Shown in pieces: positions 34,122 to 43,602 of a stretch of 64,000 nt of DNA (its first letter is position 1; each line of letters starts with the position of its first letter). Made by a program: the position numbers and the translations under genes. This DNA is from Aquamicrobium defluvii (lineage in GTDB: Bacteria; Pseudomonadota; Alphaproteobacteria; Rhizobiales; Rhizobiaceae): NCBI RefSeq assembly GCF_004363725.1, contig NZ_SNZF01000013.1, forward strand, positions 1-64,000, given 5' to 3'. Below the pieces are notes generated by a model. It made no database searches, was not told the DNA's origin, and saw nothing but the letters and a program-made list of their open reading frames with translations.

Positions 34122-34937
34122 TCACGCTGCCTTTCCGGGAACGGTCCTGATCACCGTGCCCCAGGGATCCTCGCGGCTGGCCGCGGCAGAGGCTTCCGCC
34201 GAACGCATCTCCACCCATGACAAACCGCTGCGGCCGGGGTCGCGGCGGCCCGCGCCGGGGCTCTGCCAGATGTTGCCGGCGATGTGGTGATGATAGCCGC
34301 CGGACGACATGAACACGGCCTTGTCGCCATAGTGCGCCACGGTGTCGAAGCCGAATTCCTTCTGCCACCAGTTTTCCGCCTGCGCGGGGTCGCCGACACG
34401 CAGATGGACATGGCCGACAACCGTGTTCTCCGGCGCACCCTGCCAGCCGGCGTCTCCGGCCGGGACGGAACCGATGACACCCTCGACATCCATGCGTGCG
34501 GTGGCCATCTCCACCTGCCCGTCATGCCATTTCCAGCCTTCATGCGGCCGGTCGGCATAGATCTCGATGCCGTTGCCTTCCGGGTCGGTCAGGTAGAGAG
34601 CCTCGGACACGATGTGGTCGGATGCGCCGTCGATCCTGATCTTGTCGGCTATGGCATGGTTGATCCAGCGCCCAAGGTCGGCGCGTGACGGCAGCAGGAA
34701 GGCCGTATGGAACAGGCCGGCCGAACGCGGATCGTCGGGCTTTGCGGCCTTGTCGGATTCGATCACCAGCAAAGGCCGGCCGGCAGCGCCCAGCGTGATG
34801 GTCTCGCCGTCGCGCGACAGTTCCTGCAGGCCGACGGTCGTGCGGTAGTAGGCGGCCAGCGCTTCGGCATCGCAGGCGCGCAGGCCGACGCGGGAAACGC
34901 TTATCGGCGTCGTGGCGGCAAAGGGAAGTCCACTCAT
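34122..34937 (-). CDS. VOC family protein, catechol-2,3-dioxygenase-like
   Basis: A 271-residue two-module vicinal-oxygen-chelate protein. Module 1 spans about residues 10-125 (VSRVGLRACDAEALAAYYRTTVGLQEL, LFHTAFLLPSRADLGRWI, LYLTDPEGNGIEIYAD). Module 2 spans about 160-255 (VVGHVHLRVGDPAQAENWWQKEFGFD, YHHHIAGNIWQS). Metal ligands would be the His of LFHTA and of GHVHL plus the Glu of GIEIY. The start at 34937 has a GGAG site. The frame, however, stays open to ATG 35051 and adds a Tat-like leader (LTRRSFAGAVCALPL). The substrate is unknown. Confidence 0.8.
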   Translation of the reverse strand: MSGLPFAATTPISVSRVGLRACDAEALAAYYRTTVGLQELSRDGETITLGAAGRPLLVIESDKAAKPDDPRSAGLFHTAFLLPSRADLGRWINHAIADKIRIDGASDHIVSEALYLTDPEGNGIEIYADRPHEGWKWHDGQVEMATARMDVEGVIGSVPAGDAGWQGAPENTVVGHVHLRVGDPAQAENWWQKEFGFDTVAHYGDKAVFMSSGGYHHHIAGNIWQSPGAGRRDPGRSGLSWVEMRSAEASAAASREDPWGTVIRTVPGKAA

Positions 34938-35169
34938 GTTCATCTCCGTTCCGACCGGTTGCGCCCGCGATTTCACCATGGTGAGCGGCAGGGCACAGAC
35001 CGCACCTGCAAAGCTGCGTCGTGTGAGGTTCAAGGCACGCCTCCGGTTCATTGTTCCCCGCCAATATCGTCAGGCGTATTCGTTCACACAATACCGCAAA
35101 CGTGGAACATATCGTTCACCAAAGCAAAACAATCTGGCATCCGTTGCAGGAGCCTCGTTCCATCGCTAC

Positions 35170-35727
35170 ATGCGGCGCATGAAAGTCAAAGACGCAGAAC
35201 TCCTCATCGTTCCCGGCTACACCAATTCCGGTCCCGATCACTGGCAATCCCGCTGGGAAGCCAGGCTGTCGAGCGCGCGCCGCGTGGAACAGGCGGAATG
35301 GTCGAAACCTGTGCGCGAGGACTGGACGAATACGCTCGCCAACGCGGTCAATGCGGCTGAAAAGCCGGTGGTTCTTGTCGCCCACTCGCTCGGCGTGCCC
35401 ACCGTCATGCATGCGCTTCCGCTTTTCACGCGGCCGGTGGCCGGCGCGTTTCTGGTAGCCCCGCCGGATGTCGCCAACCCGGCGATCAAGCCGAAGCATC
35501 TGATGACATTCGGGCCCTATCCGCGCGATCCGCTGCCCTTTCCGTCGATCACGGTGGCGAGCCGCAACGATCCCTACTGCGCCTTCGAGGTCGCCGAGGA
35601 CATTGCATCCGCGTGGGGCTCGCTGTTCATCGACGCAGGAGAATCGGGACATATCAACGCTGCCTCCGGCCATGGTCCATGGCCGGAAGGGTCGATGACC
35701 TTCGCCCATTTCATGAGCCGCCTTTAA
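35170..35727 (+). CDS. RBBP9/YdeN family alpha/beta hydrolase
   Basis: A 185-residue serine hydrolase-like protein: ELLIVPGYTNSGPDHWQSRWEARL at the N-terminus is the family hallmark, with VVLVAHSLGVPTVMHAL as nucleophile elbow (Ser about 78). ASRNDPYCAFEVAEDIA carries the acid and GESGHINAASGHGPWPEG the His. The natural substrate is unknown. ATG 35170 and 35179 are both possible. It is convergent with the aldolase gene, separated by 6 bp. Confidence 0.85.
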   Translation: MRRMKVKDAELLIVPGYTNSGPDHWQSRWEARLSSARRVEQAEWSKPVREDWTNTLANAVNAAEKPVVLVAHSLGVPTVMHALPLFTRPVAGAFLVAPPDVANPAIKPKHLMTFGPYPRDPLPFPSITVASRNDPYCAFEVAEDIASAWGSLFIDAGESGHINAASGHGPWPEGSMTFAHFMSRL

Positions 35728-35733
35728 GGCGGC

Positions 35734-36510
35734 CTATCTTGCGCCGATGGACTGCCTCAGGCCCGACAGCAGGCCGGCGGCTCCCTGTGCGATGAGCTGC
35801 TGTTCCGAGCCGGTGGCGAGCAGCCGGTAGCCCATCTCCACGAAACGGCCGGCGATGGCCGTGTCGGTAACGTAGATGCCGGCATGCTTGCCGGCTGCCC
35901 TCGCCTTCGCCGCCACGGAAGCGACAGCGTCCATCATCTCTTCAAGCGTCGAATTTATCTGGCGGCCCCCGGTCCATGCAATCGACAGGTCGCCGGGTCC
36001 AAGGAAGATGGCGTCGATGCCGGGCACTGCCAGAATATCGTCCAGAACGTCGAGCGCTTCGCGCGTTTCGATCATCGCAAAGGACAAAATGCGCTCGTTG
36101 CTGGTGCGCAGCCATTCCTGATGATCACCCTGTCCGTAGCGGGGAAACGCATATGTCGGCCCCCAGGACCGCTGGCCGAGCGGCGGATACTTCGTTGCGG
36201 CGGCAAAAGCCTGCGCATCGGCAAGCGAGTTGATCATCGGCGCGATGATCGCTTCCGCTCCGAAATCCAGCGCACGGCTGGCCATGTCGAAGCGGCCCAC
36301 AGGCACGCGCACGATGGCCGCTTTTCCGGCGGACAGAACCGGGGCGAGACAGCGCAGAACGCTGTCTTCGTTGTGGCCGCCATGCTGCATGTCGAGCGTA
36401 ACGGCATCGAAGCCCTGCGCCGCCATGATCTCGACGGTCAGCGCATCGGGAACGCCGGACCAGCTCGTCAGCACCACTTCATCGGCTTCAAGACGTTGTT
36501 TGAGCGACAT
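35734..36510 (-). CDS. HpcH/HpaI aldolase / citrate lyase family protein
   Basis: A 258-residue TIM-barrel class II aldolase similar to 2-keto-3-deoxy-L-rhamnonate / 4-hydroxy-2-oxoheptanedioate aldolases. Landmarks are VLTSWSGVPDALTVEIMAAQGFDAVTLDMQHGGHN, VRVPVGRFDMASRALDFGAEAIIAPMI, AMIETREALDVLDDILAVPGIDAIFLGPGDLS and the GIYVTD strand. The metal-binding Glu is in MIETREA. The substrate cannot be told from sequence. The start at 36510 (SLKQRLEADE) is family-like; the 23 codons upstream run into the terminator at 36560-36590. Confidence 0.85.
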   Translation of the reverse strand: MSLKQRLEADEVVLTSWSGVPDALTVEIMAAQGFDAVTLDMQHGGHNEDSVLRCLAPVLSAGKAAIVRVPVGRFDMASRALDFGAEAIIAPMINSLADAQAFAAATKYPPLGQRSWGPTYAFPRYGQGDHQEWLRTSNERILSFAMIETREALDVLDDILAVPGIDAIFLGPGDLSIAWTGGRQINSTLEEMMDAVASVAAKARAAGKHAGIYVTDTAIAGRFVEMGYRLLATGSEQQLIAQGAAGLLSGLRQSIGAR

Positions 36511-36559
36511 GACCTTCTCGCAATCTGATTCCGGAAAAGACGGGAAACATCTGATTTCA

Positions 36560-36590
36560 AAGAAAAAGCCGCCCGACATGACCGGGCGGC
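36560..36590 (-). terminator. Rho-independent terminator of the zeta-subunit gene
   Basis: Stem GCCGCCC / GGGCGGC (36568-36590) with a 9-base loop. On the minus strand it is followed by TTTTTCTTT. Confidence 0.85.
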
Positions 36591-36653
36591 TTCATTTCTC
36601 GGCGACGGTTCAGGGATGCGGCGAAGCGGACAGCCTCGCGCGACACCTCTGCC

Positions 36654-36974
36654 TCAGCCGTTCTTGACCTGCTCGGCAGCGGTGGCCAGCAGCTCTTCCA
36701 TCGTGCGGCGGATCTGGTGGTCGGACTGCTCGACGCCGGCGGCATCGAAATCCTTGCGGATCTTGCGGAACACGTCCTCGTCGCCCACTTCCTCAAAATC
36801 GGCCTTCACCACTTCGGTGGCGTAGGCATCGGCATCGGCGCCGCTCTTGCCGAGCTTCTCGGCGGCCCAGAGGCCAAGCAGCTTGTTGCGGCGGGCAATC
36901 GCCCGGAACTTCTGTTCTTCGTCCAGCGCGAACTTGCGCTCGAAGCCCTCCTGCCGGTCCTTCATGTTGGTCAT
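36654..36974 (-). CDS. F1F0-ATPase inhibitor subunit zeta (DUF1476)
   Basis: A 106-residue helical protein of the DUF1476 family: MKDRQEGFERKFALDEEQKFRAIARRNKLLGLWAAEKLG followed by VVKADFEEVGDEDVFRKIRKDF. In Paracoccus this protein is the zeta subunit, whose N-terminal region inserts into F1 and blocks ATP hydrolysis. Here residues 1-20 correspond to that inhibitory part. ATG 36974 has a GGAGGG site 8 bp upstream; the longer frame to 37124 is unconserved. It is divergent from purC, a conserved pairing in Rhizobiales. Confidence 0.88.
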   Translation of the reverse strand: MTNMKDRQEGFERKFALDEEQKFRAIARRNKLLGLWAAEKLGKSGADADAYATEVVKADFEEVGDEDVFRKIRKDFDAAGVEQSDHQIRRTMEELLATAAEQVKNG

Positions 36975-37253
36975 GGCGTTACCCTCCGGGTGCAAGCGAT
37001 TCGATTTTACCATGAATATGGAATGCGAACGCACAAACCAAAAGGCCGGCCTGCGGTCAATATGTGTTGTTGCAGGTCGCGATGCCGCATCGGCCTGCGG
37101 CATCGCGTATCTAAAGCGGTGCATGACCGCGATTCCAATTGAGGAAATGGTTCGTTTGCGCTAGAGACCCGGCTGAGCCCATGGTTGCCGCGACAAGCGG
37201 CCTGAAAGGGACGGTCACCGTGGCCCGTCCTTCGAGCCAGAGAAAACACCGAT

Positions 37254-38048
37254 ATGAAGTCACGCCGCCGCATCTACGAAGGCAAGGCCAAGATCCTCTA
37301 TGAAGGACCGGAGCCTGGCACGCTGATCCAGTTCTTCAAGGATGACGCCACCGCCTTCAACGCCAAGAAGCACGAGGTGGTGGACGGCAAGGGCGTGCTC
37401 AACAACCGCATTTCCGAGCACATCTTCACCCATCTCAATCGCATGGGCATCCCTACCCATTTCATCCGCCGCCTGAACATGCGCGAGCAGCTCATCAAGG
37501 AAGTGGAGATCATCCCCCTTGAGGTGGTGGTGCGCAACGTTGCCGCCGGCTCGCTGGCCAAGCGCCTCGGCATCGAGGAAGGCACCGTGCTGCCGCGCTC
37601 GATCATCGAATTCTACTACAAGGCCGATGCGCTGGACGACCCGATGGTGTCGGAAGAGCACATCACCGCTTTCGGCTGGGCGAGCCCGCAGGAAATCGAC
37701 GACATCATGGCGCTGGCCATCCGCGTCAACGACTTCCTCTCCGGCCTGTTCCTCGGCGTCGGTATCCAGCTCGTCGACTTCAAGATGGAGTGCGGCCGCC
37801 TGTTCGAAGGCGACATGATGCGCATCGTCGTCGCCGACGAGATTTCGCCGGACTCCTGCCGCCTGTGGGACGTCGCCACCCAGGACAAGCTCGACAAGGA
37901 TCGTTTCCGCCGCGACATGGGCGGGCTGGTCGAGGCTTATCAGGAAGTGGCGCGCCGGCTCGGCATCATGAACGAAAACGAGCCGCCCCGCCCCACGGGG
38001 CCGGTGCTGGTCGCCTCCGGCCTGCCCAAGGGCTCCAAGCCGCATTGA
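37254..38048 (+). CDS. purC: Phosphoribosylaminoimidazole-succinocarboxamide synthase
   Basis: A 264-residue ATP-dependent enzyme joining CAIR and aspartate to give SAICAR. It has [33 protein letters not shown] at the N-terminus, [30 protein letters not shown], and the SAICAR-synthetase signature VDFKMECGR plus [13 protein letters not shown] near residue 190. First gene of the purC-purS-purQ run on the plus strand. The gap to purS is 27 bp. Confidence 0.95.
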   Translation: MKSRRRIYEGKAKILYEGPEPGTLIQFFKDDATAFNAKKHEVVDGKGVLNNRISEHIFTHLNRMGIPTHFIRRLNMREQLIKEVEIIPLEVVVRNVAAGSLAKRLGIEEGTVLPRSIIEFYYKADALDDPMVSEEHITAFGWASPQEIDDIMALAIRVNDFLSGLFLGVGIQLVDFKMECGRLFEGDMMRIVVADEISPDSCRLWDVATQDKLDKDRFRRDMGGLVEAYQEVARRLGIMNENEPPRPTGPVLVASGLPKGSKPH

Positions 38049-38075
38049 TCTTTTCCGACAGGAGCGACTGAAGCC

Positions 38076-38318
38076 GTGATCAAGGCCCGCGTTATCGTAA
38101 CTCTCAAGAACGGCGTGCTCGACCCGCAGGGCAAGGCCATCGAACATGCGCTCGGCGGGCTCGGCTTCGACGGCGTCGGCCAGGTGCGCCAGGGCAAGGT
38201 GTTCGATGTGGAGCTCGGCCACAGCGACAAGGCCAGAGCGGAAGCCGACCTCAAGGCCATGTGCGAAAAGCTGCTCGCCAATACGGTGATCGAGAACTAC
38301 GCGGTGGAGATCGCCTGA
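38076..38318 (+). CDS. purS: Phosphoribosylformylglycinamidine synthase subunit PurS
   Basis: The 80-residue small subunit that bridges PurL and PurQ in the three-part FGAM synthase. The full family pattern is present: [46 protein letters not shown] and the C-terminal [17 protein letters not shown]. It starts with GTG and ends 1 bp before the purQ GTG. Confidence 0.95.
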   Translation: MIKARVIVTLKNGVLDPQGKAIEHALGGLGFDGVGQVRQGKVFDVELGHSDKARAEADLKAMCEKLLANTVIENYAVEIA

Positions 38319-38319
38319 G

Positions 38320-38988
38320 GTGAAGTCAGCCGTCGTCCTCCTCCCCGGCCTCAACCGCGACCGCGACATGATCGCGGCGCTGACCAGGATTTCCGGCCAG
38401 CCGCCGGCGACCGTGTGGGAAACCGACACGGCTATCCCCGATGTCGATCTCATCGTCATCCCCGGCGGCTTCTCCTATGGCGACTATCTGCGCTGCGGTG
38501 CGATCGCGGCGCGCATGCCCGCCCTTCGCGCCGTGGCCGAGAAGGCCGCGCAGGGCGTGATGGTCATCGGCGTGTGCAACGGCTTCCAGATCCTCGTCGA
38601 GGCCGGCCTGCTGCCGGGAGCGCTGATGCGCAACACCTCGCTGAAGTTCGTCTGCCGCGAGGTGAAGCTCGAGGTGGCCAACGCCAACACCGCCTTCACC
38701 CGTAACTATCGGCCCGGCCAGATCATCCGCTGCCCGGTCGCGCATCACGACGGCAACTATTTTGCCGATGCAGAGACGCTGGCCCGGCTGGAAGGCAACG
38801 GCCAGGTCGTGTTCCGCTATGCCGAGGGCACCAATCCCAACGGCTCGATCAACGACATCGCCGGAATCGTCAACGACAAGGGCAATGTGCTCGGCATGAT
38901 GCCTCACCCGGAAAACCTCATCGAGGCGGCCCATGGCGGCACCGACGGGCGCGCCCTGTTCGAAAGTGCGCTTGGCATAGCCGCATGA
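38320..38988 (+). CDS. purQ: Phosphoribosylformylglycinamidine synthase subunit PurQ
   Basis: The 222-residue class I glutamine amidotransferase subunit that supplies ammonia to PurL. The catalytic Cys lies in [21 protein letters not shown] (about residue 86), and His and Glu in [16 protein letters not shown] (about 195-198). [15 protein letters not shown] is typical. The start is GTG 38320, immediately after the purS stop (TGAGGTG). Confidence 0.95.
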   Translation: MKSAVVLLPGLNRDRDMIAALTRISGQPPATVWETDTAIPDVDLIVIPGGFSYGDYLRCGAIAARMPALRAVAEKAAQGVMVIGVCNGFQILVEAGLLPGALMRNTSLKFVCREVKLEVANANTAFTRNYRPGQIIRCPVAHHDGNYFADAETLARLEGNGQVVFRYAEGTNPNGSINDIAGIVNDKGNVLGMMPHPENLIEAAHGGTDGRALFESALGIAA

Positions 38989-39057
38989 CGAGGCCAGCTC
39001 GCCCTGACCGGCGAGGAAAAGACTGACACGGTTTGCAGCTTCGAGACGGGCGGGCGA

Positions 39058-39474
39058 ATGACAGCTACCTCCAAGATCGTCAGCTTTGCGGTTCTCGCGA
39101 CAACCTTGCTCGCCCTCGTTTCCTGCCAGTCCGCCTCCAGGGCTCCGACCCAGCCCACCGGCAAGAGCGCCGCGCTGCGCACGATGGAACAGGTGGCGAG
39201 CGCCGCGCACAAATGCTGGATCGCCAGCAAGGACCCCGCTTTCCGCCCCTACCAGATGGCCAACGAGCTGAACAATTTCGGCGGCACTCCGCGCTTCCTG
39301 CTGGTTCCCGCCAGGCACTATGGCGGCAAGCCGCTGCTGGTGGTGCAGGCAACCGGCAATTCGAGCCGCGTGGACGTTTTCGGCCCGCTGATGGGCGAGG
39401 CGCTGGGTTCGCGCATCAGCGCGGACATCACCCGCTGGCAGGGCGGCAATCCGTCCTGCTCGTCAGCAGCCTGA
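39058..39474 (+). CDS. Hypothetical lipoprotein
   Basis: A 138-residue exported protein with signal peptide and lipobox (TTLLALVSC, Cys23). The mature part (EQVASAAHKCWIASKDPAFRPYQMANELNNFGGTPRFLLVPA, then PLLVVQATG and VDVFGPLMGEALGSRI) recurs as a hypothetical in Rhizobiales but has no function I know. Two further cysteines (KCWI, SCSSAA) may form a disulfide. It sits between purQ and purL on the same strand, so it is probably cotranscribed with genes of an unrelated pathway. Confidence 0.7.
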   Translation: MTATSKIVSFAVLATTLLALVSCQSASRAPTQPTGKSAALRTMEQVASAAHKCWIASKDPAFRPYQMANELNNFGGTPRFLLVPARHYGGKPLLVVQATGNSSRVDVFGPLMGEALGSRISADITRWQGGNPSCSSAA

Positions 39475-39577
39475 CTGGATTTACCGCCGCACCTGACCCG
39501 ATCCGGTGCCAACACAAAACTGCCGCCATGATCCCGGTTCGCCGGAGATCGCAGCCCGATAGCCGAGCCAGGGAACG

Positions 39578-41800
39578 ATGACCATTTCGAACACCCGCCC
39601 GATCACCCCGGAACTGATTGCCGCCCATGGGCTGAAGCCGGACGAATATCAGCGCATCCTCGACCTTATCGGGCGCGAGCCGACCTTTACCGAACTTGGC
39701 ATCTTCTCGGCCATGTGGAACGAGCATTGTTCCTACAAATCCTCGAAGAAGTGGCTGCGCACGCTGCCGACCAAGGGCGATGTCGTCATTCAGGGTCCGG
39801 GCGAGAATGCGGGCGTGGTCGACATCGGCGACGGCGATTGCGTGGTCTTCAAGATGGAAAGCCACAACCACCCCTCCTATATCGAGCCCTATCAGGGTGC
39901 AGCGACCGGCGTCGGCGGCATCCTGCGCGACGTGTTCACCATGGGCGCGCGGCCCATCGCTGCCATGAACGCGCTGCGCTTCGGCGAGCCCGACCATCCC
40001 AAGACACGGCATCTGGTGGCCGGCGTGGTTTCCGGTGTCGGGGGCTACGGCAACTCCTTCGGCGTGCCGACCGTTGGCGGCGAGGTGAATTTCGACGCCC
40101 GCTACAACGGCAACATCCTCGTCAACGCCTTCGCAGCCGGCCTCGCGAAGACCGACGGCATCTTCCTCTCGGAGGCGAAGGGCGTCGGCCTGCCGGTCGT
40201 CTATCTCGGCGCCAAGACAGGCCGCGACGGCGTCGGCGGCGCAACCATGGCATCGGCCGAGTTCGACGATTCCATCGAGGAAAAGCGCCCCACCGTGCAG
40301 GTAGGCGACCCCTTCACCGAAAAGTGCCTGCTGGAAGCCTGCCTTGAGCTGATGGCGTCCGGCGCGGTCATCGCCATTCAGGACATGGGGGCCGCCGGCC
40401 TCACCTGCTCCGCCGTCGAGATGGGCGCCAAGGGCGATCTCGGCATCGAACTCGACCTCGACAAGGTTCCGGTGCGCGAGGAGCACATGTCGGCCTACGA
40501 GATGATGCTTTCGGAGAGCCAGGAGCGCATGCTTATGGTGCTGCGGCCCGAAAAGGAAAGGCAAGCCGAGGCGATCTTCACCAAATGGGGCCTCGACTTC
40601 GCCATCGTCGGCAAGACCACGGACGACCTGCGCTTCCGCATTCTTCATCAGGGCGACGAGGTCGCCAACCTCCCGATCAAGGAGCTTGGGGATCAGGCGC
40701 CCGAGTACGACCGTCCGTGGGTGGAGCCCGCAAAGCCCGCCGCGCTCGCCGAAAGCGATGTTCCGCAGGCTGACATTGCCGATTCGCTGCTCACGATGCT
40801 TGGCGGGCCCGATCTGTCGTCGCGCCGCTGGGTGTGGGAGCAGTACGACACCATGATCCAGGGCAATTCGTTGCAACGGCCGGGTGGCGATGCGGGCGTG
40901 GTGCGCATCGATGGCCATGAAAGCAAGGCGCTCGCCTTCTCCTCCGACGTGACGCCGCGCTATTGCGAGGCCGATCCGTATGAAGGCGGCAAGCAGGCCG
41001 TGGCCGAATGCTGGCGCAACCTGACCGCGACCGGCGCGCTGCCGCTGGCCGCGACCGACAACCTCAATTTCGGCAATCCCGAGCGGCCCGAGATCATGGG
41101 CCAGTTCGTCCATGCCATCAAAGGCATCGGCGAAGCCTGCCGCGAGCTCAACTTCCCGATCGTTTCCGGCAATGTCTCGCTCTACAACGAGACCAACGGG
41201 CAAGGCATCCTGCCGACCCCCACCATCGGCGGCGTCGGCCTGCTCGGCGACTGGCGCAAGATGGTCCGCATCGGCTTCGCCGCCGAAGGAGAGCCGATCC
41301 TGCTTGTCGGCGCGGCGCAGAACTGGGGTACGCATCTGGGGCAATCGATCTACCTGCGCGACGTGCATGGCCGCACGGACGGTCCGCCCCCGCCGGTGGA
41401 TCTCGCCCATGAAAAGCGCGTCGGCGACCATGTGCGCGCCCTGATCGTCTCGGGCATCGTCACCGCCTGCCACGACCTTTCCGATGGCGGCCTCGCCGTG
41501 GGGCTGGCCGAAATGGCGATGGCATCCGGCATCGGTGCTGCCATCGACACCCCTTCCGCAGACCCGATCCCGGCTTTCTTCGGCGAGGATCAGGGCCGCT
41601 ATCTGCTGACCCTGTCGATCCGGCCGGACAGCGCCGAATGGGAAGCCCTGCGTGCCGAACAGCAGAAGCTTGGCGTCGCCGCAGCCCTCATCGGCACCAC
41701 AGGCGGGGCCGAATTGAAACTTGGGCAGGCCCATGCCATATCGGTTGAGAAACTGGTGACCACGCACGAATCGTGGTTCCCGCGCTTCATGGGTACCTGA
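39578..41800 (+). CDS. purL: Phosphoribosylformylglycinamidine synthase subunit PurL
   Basis: The 740-residue synthetase subunit of FGAM synthase, the short (non-fused) form that works with PurS and PurQ. Landmarks are [78 protein letters not shown] and [19 protein letters not shown]. The length is normal. The ATG at 39578 follows AGGGAACG. Confidence 0.96.
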   Translation: MTISNTRPITPELIAAHGLKPDEYQRILDLIGREPTFTELGIFSAMWNEHCSYKSSKKWLRTLPTKGDVVIQGPGENAGVVDIGDGDCVVFKMESHNHPSYIEPYQGAATGVGGILRDVFTMGARPIAAMNALRFGEPDHPKTRHLVAGVVSGVGGYGNSFGVPTVGGEVNFDARYNGNILVNAFAAGLAKTDGIFLSEAKGVGLPVVYLGAKTGRDGVGGATMASAEFDDSIEEKRPTVQVGDPFTEKCLLEACLELMASGAVIAIQDMGAAGLTCSAVEMGAKGDLGIELDLDKVPVREEHMSAYEMMLSESQERMLMVLRPEKERQAEAIFTKWGLDFAIVGKTTDDLRFRILHQGDEVANLPIKELGDQAPEYDRPWVEPAKPAALAESDVPQADIADSLLTMLGGPDLSSRRWVWEQYDTMIQGNSLQRPGGDAGVVRIDGHESKALAFSSDVTPRYCEADPYEGGKQAVAECWRNLTATGALPLAATDNLNFGNPERPEIMGQFVHAIKGIGEACRELNFPIVSGNVSLYNETNGQGILPTPTIGGVGLLGDWRKMVRIGFAAEGEPILLVGAAQNWGTHLGQSIYLRDVHGRTDGPPPPVDLAHEKRVGDHVRALIVSGIVTACHDLSDGGLAVGLAEMAMASGIGAAIDTPSADPIPAFFGEDQGRYLLTLSIRPDSAEWEALRAEQQKLGVAAALIGTTGGAELKLGQAHAISVEKLVTTHESWFPRFMGT

Positions 41801-41813
41801 CAGGGAAAACGAC

Positions 41814-42047
41814 ATGGCAATGGATGCACGCGAGATCGAGAGGCTGATCAAGGAAGGAATTCCTGACGCTCAGGTCACGATCCGCGACCTTGCCGGCGAT
41901 GGCGACCATTATGCAGCCGAAGTGGTCGCCGAGAGCTTCCGTGGCAAGAGCCGCGTTCAGCAGCACCAGATGGTCTACGATGCCCTTAAAGGCAATATGG
42001 GCGGCGCGCTGCACGCGCTCGCGCTCCAGACCAGCGCGCCGGATTGA
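41814..42047 (+). CDS. BolA family protein
   Basis: A 77-residue BolA-like protein: AREIERLIKEGIPDAQVTIRDLAGDGDHYAAEVVAESFRGKSRVQQHQMVYDALKGNMGGALHALALQT. It includes the conserved His (HYAA) and the QHQMVYDAL helix with its invariant His. It belongs to the short BolA2/IbaG-like group that pairs with monothiol glutaredoxins to handle [2Fe-2S] clusters. The grxD gene is about 1 kb downstream, fitting that partnership. It lies 13 bp after purL. Confidence 0.9.
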   Translation: MAMDAREIERLIKEGIPDAQVTIRDLAGDGDHYAAEVVAESFRGKSRVQQHQMVYDALKGNMGGALHALALQTSAPD

Positions 42048-42070
42048 CGCCGGACGGGCGGCTGCGGGCC

Positions 42071-42173
42071 GGATCGCCGTGCGTCCATCCGGATGCACAA
42101 AGGACGATCTGAATTATCGATAGAGCATCGGAATCACCGAAAACCGGATTCTACTTTCCGGTCCGATGCCCTA
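42071..42173. repeat. Intergenic palindromic repeat, module A
   Basis: Two hairpin units. GTGCGTCC/GGATGCAC lies at 42079-42098 with 1-base arm decay. A GCATCGGA...TCCGATGC unit at about 42125-42168 encloses CCGAAAACCGG and TTTCCGG. The order and sequence match the reverse complement of 52751-52855. The right end overlaps the stop codon of the phosphodiester glycosidase gene. Confidence 0.8.
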
Positions 42174-42971
42174 CCTTTTCTCAAGGACCGTCAGGATGGG
42201 GCCGGCTGGATGCTTGCCGCCGATGACGACCTTGCCGGCGCTGGTCAGCGTCGATATGGCGCCATCCAGAAAAAGCGCGTTGCGGCACCCCAGTTCATCG
42301 CGGAAGAGGCGGGCGAAGCTCCCAAGGCTTACGGGCTTGCGCGATATGGCGACAACGACGCGGCCTTGCATGTCGATGCCGACTCCGTTGCGGATGTAAC
42401 GCGACGTTCCGTCAGGCTCGAAGCGCGGATGTATCTTGCCGTCGATGACGAGCATGGGGCCGGATTGCGTGGCATAAAGCGTATCCGGCAGGGTTTGCGC
42501 ATAAACCGAAGATTCCATCACGGCCGCGCGCCCATCCCGGCCGACCATGAAGACGCCATTCGGCTTCATGAAGAAATTGCCCTCGCCATCGTCAAGATTG
42601 AGCGGTGTCTTCTCGCGCCCATCGTCGACAAGGATCCCGACGGGCGACAGGTCCTTGTGATACATGCCGGCGTTCATGGACAGCAGGGGCGTGTTTCCCT
42701 GCCCTGCCATTTCAGCATCGAACGCAAGGAGGGAGCCGAACGGCTTGCCGTTCACATCCTCGTGCACGATGCGGATGTCATGGGCGGCGGGATCGAGCTC
42801 GCACACGATATGCGTCCTGCCCTCGAAAGCCACATCGCGGCAGGGTTCAGGCAAAGGCACGGCAAGGGATTGCGGCGCCTGCGGGGGCGTTACCGGGCGC
42901 ATCCACCAGGTCGCGGCAAATCCGGCGACGATCAGCACGGCGGCAAACAGGAAAAGCGACACTATTCTCAT
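42171..42971 (-). CDS. Phosphodiester glycosidase family membrane-anchored protein
   Basis: A 266-residue protein with an N-terminal signal anchor (IVSLFLFAAVLIVAGFAATWWM). An NAGPA-like phosphodiester glycosidase domain spans about residues 55-262: SMNAGMYHKDLSPVGILVDDG, NFFMKPNGVFMV, TQSGPMLVIDGKIHPRF, RNGVGID and CRNALFLDGAIST. The family includes enzymes removing GlcNAc or related sugars attached through a phosphodiester; several bacterial members act on cell-envelope polymers. The periplasmic face is inferred. The start at 42971 avoids 10 unconserved residues. The stop lies in a dispersed repeat. Confidence 0.82.
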   Translation of the reverse strand: MRIVSLFLFAAVLIVAGFAATWWMRPVTPPQAPQSLAVPLPEPCRDVAFEGRTHIVCELDPAAHDIRIVHEDVNGKPFGSLLAFDAEMAGQGNTPLLSMNAGMYHKDLSPVGILVDDGREKTPLNLDDGEGNFFMKPNGVFMVGRDGRAAVMESSVYAQTLPDTLYATQSGPMLVIDGKIHPRFEPDGTSRYIRNGVGIDMQGRVVVAISRKPVSLGSFARLFRDELGCRNALFLDGAISTLTSAGKVVIGGKHPAGPILTVLEKR

Positions 42972-43110
42972 GCGTTCATGACGAAATCTGACAGCAGACA
43001 TGCGCTGCGCCGGACACCCTGGCTATAGCGGACTTGTTTCGAAGCGCACTCGGGGCTATTTGATTGGTGAATTTGTGGCCTGATTTCCTGCAGGCCTGAA
43101 AGGATTGGCC

Positions 43111-43446
43111 ATGAGCGGAATCAACGATTACATCGACAGCGAAGTCAAGAACAACGACGTCGTCCTGTTCATGAAGGGCACGCCGGGGTTCCCGCAGTGC
43201 GGTTTCTCCGGACAGGTCGTGCAGATTCTCGACTATGTCGGCGTGGACTACAAGGGCATCAACGTGCTCGACTCCAGCGAATTGCGCCAGGGCATCAAGG
43301 ATTACTCCAACTGGCCGACCATTCCCCAGCTCTACGTCAAGGGCGAGTTCGTGGGAGGCTGCGACATCGTGCGCGAGATGTTCCAGGCCGGTGAATTGCA
43401 ATCCTTCTTCAACGAGAAGGGCATCAAGGTCAAAGGCGCGGCCTGA
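43111..43446 (+). CDS. grxD: Monothiol glutaredoxin, Grx4 type
   Basis: A 111-residue CGFS glutaredoxin: [74 protein letters not shown]. Its active-site cysteine lies in CGFS and it carries the glutathione-binding WPTIPQLYV and GGCD motifs. It carries or transfers [2Fe-2S] clusters together with BolA. ATG 43111 follows AAAGGA; a TTG six bases upstream is not needed. Confidence 0.95.
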   Translation: MSGINDYIDSEVKNNDVVLFMKGTPGFPQCGFSGQVVQILDYVGVDYKGINVLDSSELRQGIKDYSNWPTIPQLYVKGEFVGGCDIVREMFQAGELQSFFNEKGIKVKGAA

Positions 43447-43602
43447 TCTGATTTTTCGCGCTGTCACGGCAGCGCCGCATATTCTGGACAAAGGCGCTGG
43501 TGCTCCCGGCGCCTTTGCTGCTCTTTGGAATTATGCGTTTCCGGGTGAGTTTTCGCTCGCTCCCAAGCCAGGAAGCGCCTGACAGATTTGAAGGTTTTTT
43601 CT

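Noticed and set aside
39428..41851. 807-codon minus-strand open frame opposite purL, and similar frames opposite icd, purB, gatB and panB
   Set aside because: Same antisense-shadow effect. The sense-strand genes carry full sets of conserved motifs.
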